Source: Methanocellales archaeon (GTDB taxonomy: Archaea; Halobacteriota; UBA148; JAUWXC01). From it: a DNA stretch of 64,000 nt. Below, piece after piece: positions 52,639-60,322 of this stretch. Every line of letters begins with the position of its first letter. Position 1 is the stretch's first letter. The position numbers and the translations under genes are program-made. The notes below the pieces were generated by a model. It saw only the letters and a program-made list of their open reading frames with translations. It was not told the DNA's origin and did no database searches. The stretch spans positions 1 through 64,000 of the forward strand of contig JASEEY010000003.1 in NCBI GenBank assembly GCA_030018435.1, in the 5' to 3' direction.

Positions 52639-53921
52639 TTGCCACCTACTACGCCCCCCAGAGGATTCTTAGGCGTGCCCAAGGAATGCAGGCATCTGGC
52701 AAGCACAGCAGCCCCCCTTGCCAATCCATCATCTACGAAGACCACCTTCCGACGATCCAGTTCTTCGTGGATCAGCGCCGGTTTTGCACCAGTAATGGCT
52801 CCTCTGCCCGTGAGTCCGATGATACCATCTAATCCACAATCCCATGTAGCCTCTGCGATTCTTTTTACTAACTCTGCAGCGGTTTTGTCTATCAGTCCCA
52901 TGACCTTTGCCTTACCACTTTCCCTTAGTAACTCGGCACTTAGCCTGCTTAATTCATTCAAACGACTTCCATTTTCTCCGACGTCCACCCCTATTAGGAT
53001 GACACCCGACTCCTTCAATCCTTTGGGATTCACAGGGACGGTGCCAAATCTTCTTTCAGTCTTCACCCTCTTGATTTTGATCGGGTTCATCACATCCTCT
53101 ACATAGCTCTCTGGTACGTTAGTATCTGAAGTATTGGTTAACTGGAGCGCCGTCTCCACGACGGGTTGAGCCAGTGCATCGAATATCGCACCTGCTAATC
53201 CGCAATAACTTCCAACCACATCTGCATACGGTAACTTACCGTCCGTTACCCTGCCCGACAAAGTCGTTCCAAAATCGATTCCAATACACGGATTTCTAAA
53301 ATCGATTGAAGTCCACTTAGCACCTTCTTTAATCCCTGCTAAAACCAATTCGCCCTCCATCTCGTTTGCTACAATTGGGGTCTTGATGCAACTCACGCCG
53401 GCGACCGTGCTATCAAAGATCACGGTATCCATAAATGAATAGTTTTGTAATGCTGCGGGTAGATTTGATTTACTCATGGCACCAGTCATCTTGCGTGGCG
53501 GTATCCCCGCCGCCAGACAGCCATCGGCCAGCGCTTTAATAATTCCACCCACCTCTTCTGGCGTTTCAAACCCTGCCACCACTCCGGTGGACCGCACAGC
53601 AAAATCCAGGTCATTTACACTGATTCTTGCTTTCGTCAGGGACCTGAGAAGTATTTTTTTAACGGTCTCAGCCACTGCTTCACGGGATAGCGGCTGACCT
53701 CTCACCGTCAGTCCGAAGACTTCCTCGTCCTCTTTGGGTGGACGAATGAACGTCGTCAATTCCACGGTTTTGTCCAGAAAATACGTTCGTCCCTTTTTTA
53801 GGTCAGTGGCAGTCAGTATGCATTTGGTTGTCGTGTTGCCGAGTTCAATGGATGCGACTACGTATACACTATCTTTCTGCGCAAACGATGCATCCACGAA
53901 CTTGCTTTTTGCGATCTCCAC
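52596..53921 (-). CDS. Methanogenesis marker protein 14
   Basis: 441 aa from GTG 53921 (TTG 53924 possible; GGGGTGA upstream). ASKHA-like: VASIELGNTTTKCILTATDL, VRSTGVVAGFETPEEVG, CIGIDFGTTLSGRVTDG (phosphate loop), GVILIGVDVGENGSRL and a C-terminal GLDGIIGLTGRGAITG with NPLGGVVGGKCIMNARRRI. This is the methanogenesis-marker-14 family, found almost only in methanogens and methane/alkane-oxidising relatives, function unknown. Followed in the same direction by metE, thyA and mch. Confidence 0.93.
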   Translation of the reverse strand: MEIAKSKFVDASFAQKDSVYVVASIELGNTTTKCILTATDLKKGRTYFLDKTVELTTFIRPPKEDEEVFGLTVRGQPLSREAVAETVKKILLRSLTKARISVNDLDFAVRSTGVVAGFETPEEVGGIIKALADGCLAAGIPPRKMTGAMSKSNLPAALQNYSFMDTVIFDSTVAGVSCIKTPIVANEMEGELVLAGIKEGAKWTSIDFRNPCIGIDFGTTLSGRVTDGKLPYADVVGSYCGLAGAIFDALAQPVVETALQLTNTSDTNVPESYVEDVMNPIKIKRVKTERRFGTVPVNPKGLKESGVILIGVDVGENGSRLNELSRLSAELLRESGKAKVMGLIDKTAAELVKRIAEATWDCGLDGIIGLTGRGAITGAKPALIHEELDRRKVVFVDDGLARGAAVLARCLHSLGTPKNPLGGVVGGKCIMNARRRIQRTM

Positions 53922-54059
53922 CAATTTTCACCCCTGGTATATGAAATGATAATATGATTGATTATACTTAATGACCTCTTATGTTAACTTTCTAAAACTT
54001 GTAGGATTCGTATAAAATCGGTAAATTTAAGATATTTCTGTCGTAAACACCAATTAATT

Positions 54060-54188
54060 ATGGAGCTCTATCTATCGCAACAAATGTATGATTTTGAGTC
54101 GCAAAAAGAGGAAGTACTCAGGAAGCTGAAAAAGGAGCTGGGCGAGTGGATGGCAGCTGAATATTATACGCCCCATCAAGCCTCCTGA
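54060..54188 (+). CDS. Putative 42-aa peptide
   Basis: ATG 54060 to TGA 54188. It is acidic-basic helical (LSQQMYDFESQKEEVLRKLKKELGEWMAAEYYTPHQAS). No clear ribosome site (ATTAATTAT precedes it), possibly leaderless. It lies just before the zinc-finger mini-gene on the same strand. Real expression is not certain, but the amphipathic composition and tight placement favour a gene rather than chance. Confidence 0.4.
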   Translation: MELYLSQQMYDFESQKEEVLRKLKKELGEWMAAEYYTPHQAS

Positions 54189-54200
54189 TTCGAGGAACAA

Positions 54201-54356
54201 ATGTTCGAAATCGCTGGAATATGCGCCATCTGTGGACATGTTGCGAAAAAAATGCGCACGTGCCCTCTGTGCGGGAATATCGTCTGTAGCAATTGCATCT
54301 CAGAAGGAGTTTGCGTAATTTGTGCGCGAGGACGTTCTTCCAAATCATTAAAGTAA
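54201..54356 (+). CDS. 51-aa protein with eight-cysteine zinc finger
   Basis: ATG 54201, GAGGAACAA upstream, stop 54354-54356. Cysteines form four CxxC pairs: C8/C11 (ICAIC), C21/C24 (CPLC), C29/C32 (CSNC) and C38/C41 (CVIC), with a hydrophobic start and a basic tail (RGRSSKSLK). This spacing fits a compact RING-, FYVE- or B-box-like treble-clef pair binding two zinc ions. Such orphan archaeal zinc fingers are often translation or DNA-binding partners. Convergent with the DHH gene, 7 bp apart. Confidence 0.65.
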   Translation: MFEIAGICAICGHVAKKMRTCPLCGNIVCSNCISEGVCVICARGRSSKSLK

Positions 54357-54363
54357 GGCGAGG

Positions 54364-55401
54364 TCATTCTTTTGTTTCGATCACTGCAAAATACTTGGAA
54401 GAGACCACGTTCTTTATCGATTCAAACAACAGTTCCTTAGATTTGGTGACATCTTTCTCTCCCTGAAGAACGGTCTCGAACACGCCCAGAGGTATCTCAA
54501 GGGTAGCATATACTGGCGTCCCTCTGGCTTCTGCCCATGCACCAAATACCTTCTCTAACATGTTTCTCATATGAACCTCGATGTTTTTTGATTTTGCATA
54601 AACGTAGATATTCGCCTTGCCGATTGCAAATGTCAGCACCGTTAAAATGCCCTCCAGGTCCAATAAGTAATCACACACCTTTGGCAATGTACTTGGGTCT
54701 TTTGTATAGCCTATGCTCGTCACGAGGTGCGTGTCCTTTAACATCTTATTTTTAATGGCCTCTGCCAGATCGGCAAATGTCTCCGATTTGACGGATGGGT
54801 GCTCCAGTCTCATTAATAGGTCTATGTCTGCACTCGGAAAAATCTCGAGGTATGCTTTGAGGTCGAACTCATGTAGGTTGACTATTAAACCTCTCGTCGC
54901 ATCTCTAATCGCATATAAAAGTTGGGCAGCTAGCTGCTTGTCGACTGTAATTTTAAGTCTTTTTAGATACTCTATCATTATGCTTGATGTCGTCTCTACA
55001 TCAGACCTGATATCCTTTAATTCTGCTTTTATATCTCTGGTATCACCCTCATAACGTGCAATTACAATTGAAGGTGGACGCGTGATATGTTTCAACTGGC
55101 TTGGCACAGCGCCTACAAAGGCCAATTTCATATCATTGAGATCAGCAATGCTCTGGAGCACGCTGAGGTCCTCCTCCATCAAATTGAGGAGTGTTTTGTT
55201 CTGGATGTCTCCCCTATAAAATATCTTGGCACCTATGTGAAAGTGTTCTGCTATTCTCTTGAGTGCCAAAGCACTAGCCAGAGAATCTGGCATCGGATCA
55301 TCACATATGACGATAGCTAAACCCTTGTCCTCAGAAGACTGGACGAGCTTCTTCAGTTTCCTGGTAAGCATCTTCTTGCTTATACTGAGAATGTTTACCA
55401 C
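54364..55401 (-). CDS. DHH-superfamily phosphoesterase-like protein
   Basis: 345 aa from GTG 55401 (ATG 55371 possible). The start KGLAIVICDDPMPDSLASALALKRIAEHF is DHH motif I (DxPDxD-type, here DDPMPDS); motif II is at KTLLNLMEEDLSVL. The DHH triad that gives the name is not visible; AFVGAVPSQLKHITRPPSIVIARYE takes its place. The DHHA1 part is in KDTHLVTSIGYTKDPSTLPKVCDYLLDLEGILTVLTFAIGKANIYVYAKSKN. It resembles RecJ/NrnA-like archaeal proteins, some of them inactive GINS-associated subunits. Whether it has nuclease activity is doubtful. Confidence 0.8.
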   Translation of the reverse strand: MVNILSISKKMLTRKLKKLVQSSEDKGLAIVICDDPMPDSLASALALKRIAEHFHIGAKIFYRGDIQNKTLLNLMEEDLSVLQSIADLNDMKLAFVGAVPSQLKHITRPPSIVIARYEGDTRDIKAELKDIRSDVETTSSIMIEYLKRLKITVDKQLAAQLLYAIRDATRGLIVNLHEFDLKAYLEIFPSADIDLLMRLEHPSVKSETFADLAEAIKNKMLKDTHLVTSIGYTKDPSTLPKVCDYLLDLEGILTVLTFAIGKANIYVYAKSKNIEVHMRNMLEKVFGAWAEARGTPVYATLEIPLGVFETVLQGEKDVTKSKELLFESIKNVVSSKYFAVIETKE

Positions 55402-55449
55402 CTTGGGGTATCTTGTAGCTCATAAGGCTTTAAATATGTGACGTACAAT

Positions 55450-56382
55450 TCACACCAGCCTGTTTATCGGGTGATTTTCCTCCGGAGTGATATCAAAATC
55501 TGCAGCCGCCTCGGCTATCATGATATCGGCCATTGCAGCCATGGGAAATACGTACGGTGCGTTCTCAATTGGACCGTATAAAATAAAGTCGCCTGCAGCC
55601 ATCTGCTGCAATCCAATCGAGCCAACATCGCATGCCTTGAAAATTAGGATGTCGTCTTTCTTTTTGTTCCTCAGCCAGTTCCAAGAGGAGGGGGCGTTGT
55701 GAATCCCTGAGCCGACAGGAAAGCCCCACTTTGCCTTCGCCACTAGCGTCATTCTTAGCGCAATGCCAGCACCGTTGCCTATCGGCGTGATGCTTGGATC
55801 TATTAAAATTTTCGAAATTCCACAATCCTCTGCAATTTGAATCAATCCTTTCTCGGTGACGTTAGCACCATTTTCCAAGAGAGCAATGCGTCCTTCTAAA
55901 GAGGAATCCATTGCATTAAAGCCCATGACAATCGACGCATCTACATCCGAGTGCTTTAATACCTCTATTTCATCGTCGGTGATGGCCATGTTAATCGAGT
56001 TGTTGATCGCCCTGTCTGCAAGTCCCACTTCTGTCACGTACTTTACCCCCTCCATTCGAACACGCGCTTCAGTCGAATCGATAAGGAACGGTGCCTCCGT
56101 AATCCCGCTGACAAATTCTATGTATTTTTTAATGCCAACCTCACTGGACCCAAAAATGTGAACTATGCAAGGATTCCCCGTTTCATCCGCGCAGGCAGAT
56201 TGTTTGTTGATGATATCCTCTGCCTTCTTCTTGTCGAAGATGCCTTGACCATCATCTTCGACGATCCTATGATTTGGATAAAATATGGTGCCAGCTAACA
56301 CCGTGGCCAACTCGCCCGGCTGACCGCCAATTTTTACCCCTGCAATATTTATTATCTTCTGCTCTTTTTGAAACCTGAACAT
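55450..56382 (-). CDS. mtrH: Methyl-H4MPT:coenzyme M methyltransferase subunit H
   Basis: 310 aa. Soluble TIM-barrel methyltransferase that moves methyl from methyl-H4MPT to the corrinoid of MtrA. FRFQKEQKIINIAGVKIGGQPGELATVLAGTIFYPNHRIVEDDGQGIFDK, then ALLENGANVTEKGLIQIAEDCGISKILIDPSITPIGNGAGIALRM and PVGSGIHNAPSSWNW are typical. Next to mtrA (10 bp) but without mtrB-G. The methyl group is transferred to MtrA and then, in the full complex, to CoM; here a partner such as core-MetE could also use it. Confidence 0.95.
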   Translation of the reverse strand: MFRFQKEQKIINIAGVKIGGQPGELATVLAGTIFYPNHRIVEDDGQGIFDKKKAEDIINKQSACADETGNPCIVHIFGSSEVGIKKYIEFVSGITEAPFLIDSTEARVRMEGVKYVTEVGLADRAINNSINMAITDDEIEVLKHSDVDASIVMGFNAMDSSLEGRIALLENGANVTEKGLIQIAEDCGISKILIDPSITPIGNGAGIALRMTLVAKAKWGFPVGSGIHNAPSSWNWLRNKKKDDILIFKACDVGSIGLQQMAAGDFILYGPIENAPYVFPMAAMADIMIAEAAADFDITPEENHPINRLV

Positions 56383-56391
56383 TATTTCACC

Positions 56392-56985
56392 TCATGTGAT
56401 GATGCCGCTACTGATATCCAGTGACACGTCCTTAGATATCACGATGTCTCCCCTACCCCTTATCTCCAACCTCTCCCTCTTCCTCTTCTTTTTCCCTGCC
56501 AGAACGATCATGGGGGGCTCTGAAAATGCATCACCCTTGCCGTAGTATTCTTCTATAATCCGCAATATATTCTGCATGTCGGTTTCGCCAATTCTGTCGA
56601 TGAGCTGGACTTGAGCCTGAAACCTCCTCACCGCATCCTCCGGGATATTTTCAATGAAGGGGATCGCGCCCTCTGAACCGATGATTCTTCCATTGCCATC
56701 AATAGCGTTGGCATGGATTGCCTTTAACGTATTACCGCTCATGTGCCCCCTAGACTCTTCTCCGCAAACCAATATAAATCGTATGTTTGGATTTGCCACT
56801 ACATTTGCTATGATCTTTTCTATTCCGAGATTTTCGGTATGACAGGGACCAATGAGGGCGACCTTTTTCATGCACTCTGGCGCAAGCTCAAAATGACTTG
56901 CGAGCGTGACAACGCAAATTCTGGATTTGTCGCTCCCAACTTGATAATCGCCCTTTACAACTGGCCAACCGTGCATGTAATTCAT
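56392..56985 (-). CDS. mtrA: Methyl-H4MPT:CoM methyltransferase subunit A, soluble form
   Basis: 197 aa from ATG 56985 (56976 also possible). The corrinoid domain: GWPVVKGDYQVG, CHTENLGIEKIIANVVANPNIRFILVCGEESRGHMSGNTLKAIHANAIDGNGRIIGSEGAIPFIENIPEDAVRRFQAQVQLIDRIGE, including the GH that supplies the cobalt ligand. The usual C-terminal membrane helix is absent; the protein ends in a basic KKKRKRERLEIRGRGDIVISKD. So a soluble MtrA, cotranscribed with mtrH and divergent from rfcL over about 45 bp. Confidence 0.93.
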   Translation of the reverse strand: MNYMHGWPVVKGDYQVGSDKSRICVVTLASHFELAPECMKKVALIGPCHTENLGIEKIIANVVANPNIRFILVCGEESRGHMSGNTLKAIHANAIDGNGRIIGSEGAIPFIENIPEDAVRRFQAQVQLIDRIGETDMQNILRIIEEYYGKGDAFSEPPMIVLAGKKKRKRERLEIRGRGDIVISKDVSLDISSGIIT

Positions 56986-57030
56986 TATGATGACGAACCT
57001 TAATTTACTTATGGATTGCGTACCGTATGT

Positions 57031-58296
57031 ATGATGATGCAAATTGAATGGACCGAGAAATATCGCCCAAAAACGCTGAGCGAAGTGGCTGGAAATAGCA
57101 AAGCCATTGCCGAACTAAAGAAATGGGCAGAAGATTGGAAGAAGGATAAAAAAGCCGTAATTCTATATGGGCCACCGGGCATTGGCAAGACCTCTGCCGC
57201 CTATGCGCTCGCCAACGATGTGGGATGGAGTACCATCGAGCTCAATGCCAGCGATCAGCGTACGGCGGACATCATCAAGAAAGTAGCAGGTGCAGCAGCT
57301 ATCACCGGCACTTTTGAGGGTGTGAAGGGCAGAAGGTTAATCATCCTAGATGAGGCGGATAACATTTATGGCGATGCGGATAGGGGTGGCACAAAGGCGA
57401 TAGGAGAGGTTATAAAAGATGCAAATCAGCCCATTATACTGATAGCGAATGAATACTATGATATGTCCAAGACGCTCAGGAATTTGTGCAAGTCCATTCA
57501 GTTTAAGCCCGTTCAAAGCAAGATGATTGTCACCGTATTAAGGAGAATATACCGCCGAGAATGTGTCGATTGCGATATTAAGACGTTAGAGGGCATTGCA
57601 GCCAGTGCACCAGATTTCAGGTCTGCGATTAACGATTTGCAGGCCATCTCGCAGGGCAGGAAGAAGGTCACCATTGATGACATAGCTGTTGGGGTGCGAG
57701 ATACCAAGGAGTCGATTTTCAAAGTTCTGGCCAAAATCTTCAAAGATAGCACGCCGAAAGAGGCGTTATCTGCGCTATACACCTTGGACGAAAGTCCGGA
57801 GGATTTCATCCACTGGTTGGACGAAAATCTTCCCAAGGAGTATGAGGGCAAGGATCTTGTTAACGGCTTTGAGCGTCTATCCAGAGCCGATGTATTCCTT
57901 GGTAGAGTCCGCCGTCGACAAAATTATGGCATGTGGCGTTATGCCAACGATATGATGGTGAATGGGATTCAAACCGCCAGATCCCAGGTATATCGCAAAT
58001 TTGTCCCCTATCAACCACCCTCTTCATGGCGAAAACTCGCGGGAGCAAAATCGGCAAGGATGATACGGGATTCTGTGGCGGCCAAGATAGGAAGGCACTG
58101 CCATGTATCGCAGCGCTATGCCCGCTCTGACCTGATTTCATTTTTCAAAATACTCTTCAAAGACCCCAAGTATGCGGTCGGAGTTTCTGCACTACTAGAT
58201 CTGAATCCTGAGGAAATAGCCTTCCTGTTGGGCGCCAAGCCCGATGCTAAGGACGTGAAAAAAGTGTTTGATGCGGCCAGAAAACAAATAGGATAG
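57031..58296 (+). CDS. rfcL: Replication factor C large subunit
   Basis: 421 aa. Clamp-loader subunit that loads PCNA. WTEKYRPKTLSEVAGN at the start, Walker A GPPGIGKTSAAYA (about residues 44-57), Walker B LIILDEADNIYG, sensor 1 IILIANEYYDMS, and the large-subunit-specific C-terminal part after about residue 250 (LDENLPKEYEG...). Three consecutive ATG codons at 57031, 57034 and 57037 could start it; no ribosome site is evident, so leaderless translation is likely. Confidence 0.95.
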   Translation: MMMQIEWTEKYRPKTLSEVAGNSKAIAELKKWAEDWKKDKKAVILYGPPGIGKTSAAYALANDVGWSTIELNASDQRTADIIKKVAGAAAITGTFEGVKGRRLIILDEADNIYGDADRGGTKAIGEVIKDANQPIILIANEYYDMSKTLRNLCKSIQFKPVQSKMIVTVLRRIYRRECVDCDIKTLEGIAASAPDFRSAINDLQAISQGRKKVTIDDIAVGVRDTKESIFKVLAKIFKDSTPKEALSALYTLDESPEDFIHWLDENLPKEYEGKDLVNGFERLSRADVFLGRVRRRQNYGMWRYANDMMVNGIQTARSQVYRKFVPYQPPSSWRKLAGAKSARMIRDSVAAKIGRHCHVSQRYARSDLISFFKILFKDPKYAVGVSALLDLNPEEIAFLLGAKPDAKDVKKVFDAARKQIG

Positions 58297-58306
58297 GAGC
58301 AGAGTT

Positions 58307-59125
58307 CTAAATGACCTGATCTCCTATGGTATCCCTCATATCCTTAAGCACCTCTGCTACGATGCCATGGAAGAGACGTCTATCTTGAAGTTCTCTTCTC
58401 GCCCTCGTTTTAGCGTACTCATCTACCGCAAAGGGTATCCCAGCGTAGTTCACTTTTCTCAGTATCAAGCCAAAAGGCGGAGCGGGTTCTATGCCCTCTT
58501 TGTATTTGTCTGGCTCCAGCATGCTCCTTAGCCATGCTTCATCTCTTGCGCCAGCGCCCACCATGCTCAATCCGGTTACGATCTTCCGCGCCATGTGTTG
58601 TGCAAAGCTGTTAGCAATGATATCCATTATTATGAACGGCCCAGCTACTCTGATCTCGATGCGCTTTACGGTGCGTTTTGCGCTTTTGTCTTCGTCTTTC
58701 GTCGCAAAATTCGCAAAGTCATGGGTGCCAACCAGCAACTCAGAAGCGTGCCTCATCTTTGAAATTTCCAGTCCTTTGCCATACAGGATGTACCTATACT
58801 CCCTGCTAATCGCATTCCGTCTCGGATCAAATGCCTTTGAGACCTTTGCTGTCCCCCATACCCATATATCATCCGGCAATTCGCTGTTTATGATTCTGGG
58901 CGTTACCAGACTTGACGTTGTATTGAATGCGACCACCTGCTCAAGCGCATGCACTCCTCTGTCCGTCCTTCCAGAGGCCGAGTACTTTGCCTTTTTCGGA
59001 TCGTTAAAAATGCCCAACTTTTTCAGCGCTTTAAACAACGTTCCTTCAACAGTTGGAACGTCTGGCTGAACTTGAAAACCGTAGTACCTATCTCCCAAAT
59101 ACGCCAATTTGAGCGCAACCCGCAA
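58307..59125 (-). CDS. truA: tRNA pseudouridine(38-40) synthase
   Basis: 272 aa from TTG 59125 with GGAGG 8 bases upstream, giving MRVALKLAYLGDRYYGFQVQP. Catalytic Asp in SGRTDRGVHALEQVVAF (about residue 56), plus RNAISREYRYILYG and NSFAQHMARKIVTGLSMVGAG. Modifies positions 38-40 of tRNAs. GTG codons at 59140 and 59131 are less well placed. Convergent with rfcL, divergent from carA. Confidence 0.94.
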   Translation of the reverse strand: MRVALKLAYLGDRYYGFQVQPDVPTVEGTLFKALKKLGIFNDPKKAKYSASGRTDRGVHALEQVVAFNTTSSLVTPRIINSELPDDIWVWGTAKVSKAFDPRRNAISREYRYILYGKGLEISKMRHASELLVGTHDFANFATKDEDKSAKRTVKRIEIRVAGPFIIMDIIANSFAQHMARKIVTGLSMVGAGARDEAWLRSMLEPDKYKEGIEPAPPFGLILRKVNYAGIPFAVDEYAKTRARRELQDRRLFHGIVAEVLKDMRDTIGDQVI

Positions 59126-59227
59126 TTGCACGCCTCCCACTTACACTCATCCCTACTTTTATCTATACCTTTTCCATAATTGTCGTAAAGTATTAACGTT
59201 TGTCTGAGATGTATGATAGGATACGGG

Positions 59228-60322
59228 ATGAAAGCGGTACTTGGGCTTGAAGATGGAACGGTCGTCAAAGGGAAGGGGTTCGGCGCAGAAGGAGTTGCCC
59301 TAGGAGAGCTGGTTTTTGCAACGTCTTTTACTGGCTATGAGGAGGCGTTGACAGACCCATCATATAAAGGTCAGATCCTGATGCTCACCTATCCACTCAT
59401 CGGAAACTACGGCATCAGCTATGAGAATTTTCAATCTGATGGTATAAAGGCCGAAGGTTTTGTTGTAAGAGAGATTTGTGATCACCCCTCGCATCCCAAA
59501 TCGAAGAGTACACTTCACGAGTTCCTAGAGAAAGAAGGCATACCGGGCATCTGTGATGTGGACACGAGGATGCTTACAATACTCACACGAAAAAGAGGAG
59601 CGATGAGAGCTGCACTAATCACGGGAGATGATGATGGCGAGCGTGCCGTTGAGCTTGCTAGAGAGCAACCCACCATCTCCAAACTGGATTTGATTTCTGA
59701 AGTGACGTGCGCTGAGCCATATCAAATCAAAGGGCGCGGAAAGCGGTTTGTCGTGATGGACCTGGGAGTCAAGAGGAGTATCCTATCTGGTTTGAACCAA
59801 AGAGGCGTCGATATCGTTGTCGTTCCAGCCAGCACTACTCCAACGCAGATTCAAGAGTATGAACCGGATGCGTTGCTGTTATCCAATGGTCCAGGAGATC
59901 CCATGCAAGCGAAGAATGCCATCTCTGTTGCGAGTGTCCTTGTCGGCAAAATTCCGATATTCGGCATTGGTTTGGGCCATCAGGTTATAGCGCTTGCCCT
60001 TGGCGCCAAGACATACAAATTAAAATTCGGTCATAGAGGTACAAATCAACCCGTTAGAGATGTTGATACCGGAAAGATATACATTACTTCTCAAAATCAC
60101 GGGTTTGCTGTGGATCCTGACTCATTGAATGATGCCGAACTGCGCGTCACGCAGGTAAATGTAAATGATGGTACAGTTGAGGGGTTAAGACATGCATCTC
60201 TACCGATCATGAGTGCTCAATACTACCCAGAAGTAGCGCCAAGCCCAAGGGATGTGGAATTCTCATTTGACGCTTTTATGAAAATGGTTGGAGGATACGA
60301 TGCCCAAGCGTCCGGATATTAA
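59228..60322 (+). CDS. carA: Carbamoyl-phosphate synthase small subunit lacking glutaminase residues
   Basis: 364 aa from ATG 59228. N-terminal domain (VLGLEDGTVVKGKGFGAEGVALGELVFATSFTGYEEALTDPSYKGQIL) is normal. The glutaminase domain (about 185-350) keeps LLSNGPGDP, TSQNHGFAVD and the Glu of the triad (335) but the nucleophile elbow reads FGIGLGHQ: Gly248 replaces Cys. The His of the triad is Tyr333 (QYYPE instead of xHPE). GGT and TAC codons respectively, so the loss is not a single base error. It overlaps carB by 23 bp. Glutamine hydrolysis is predicted to be absent; CarB could take free ammonia. Confidence 0.93.
   Translation: MKAVLGLEDGTVVKGKGFGAEGVALGELVFATSFTGYEEALTDPSYKGQILMLTYPLIGNYGISYENFQSDGIKAEGFVVREICDHPSHPKSKSTLHEFLEKEGIPGICDVDTRMLTILTRKRGAMRAALITGDDDGERAVELAREQPTISKLDLISEVTCAEPYQIKGRGKRFVVMDLGVKRSILSGLNQRGVDIVVVPASTTPTQIQEYEPDALLLSNGPGDPMQAKNAISVASVLVGKIPIFGIGLGHQVIALALGAKTYKLKFGHRGTNQPVRDVDTGKIYITSQNHGFAVDPDSLNDAELRVTQVNVNDGTVEGLRHASLPIMSAQYYPEVAPSPRDVEFSFDAFMKMVGGYDAQASGY

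Noticed and set aside
54118..54348. Minus-strand frame opposite the zinc-finger mini-gene
   Set aside because: The plus strand has four regular CxxC pairs and a ribosome site; the minus frame has neither domain nor ribosome site.
60288..60299. carB starting at TTG 60288
   Set aside because: The ATG at 60300 gives the normal [18 protein letters not shown] start.
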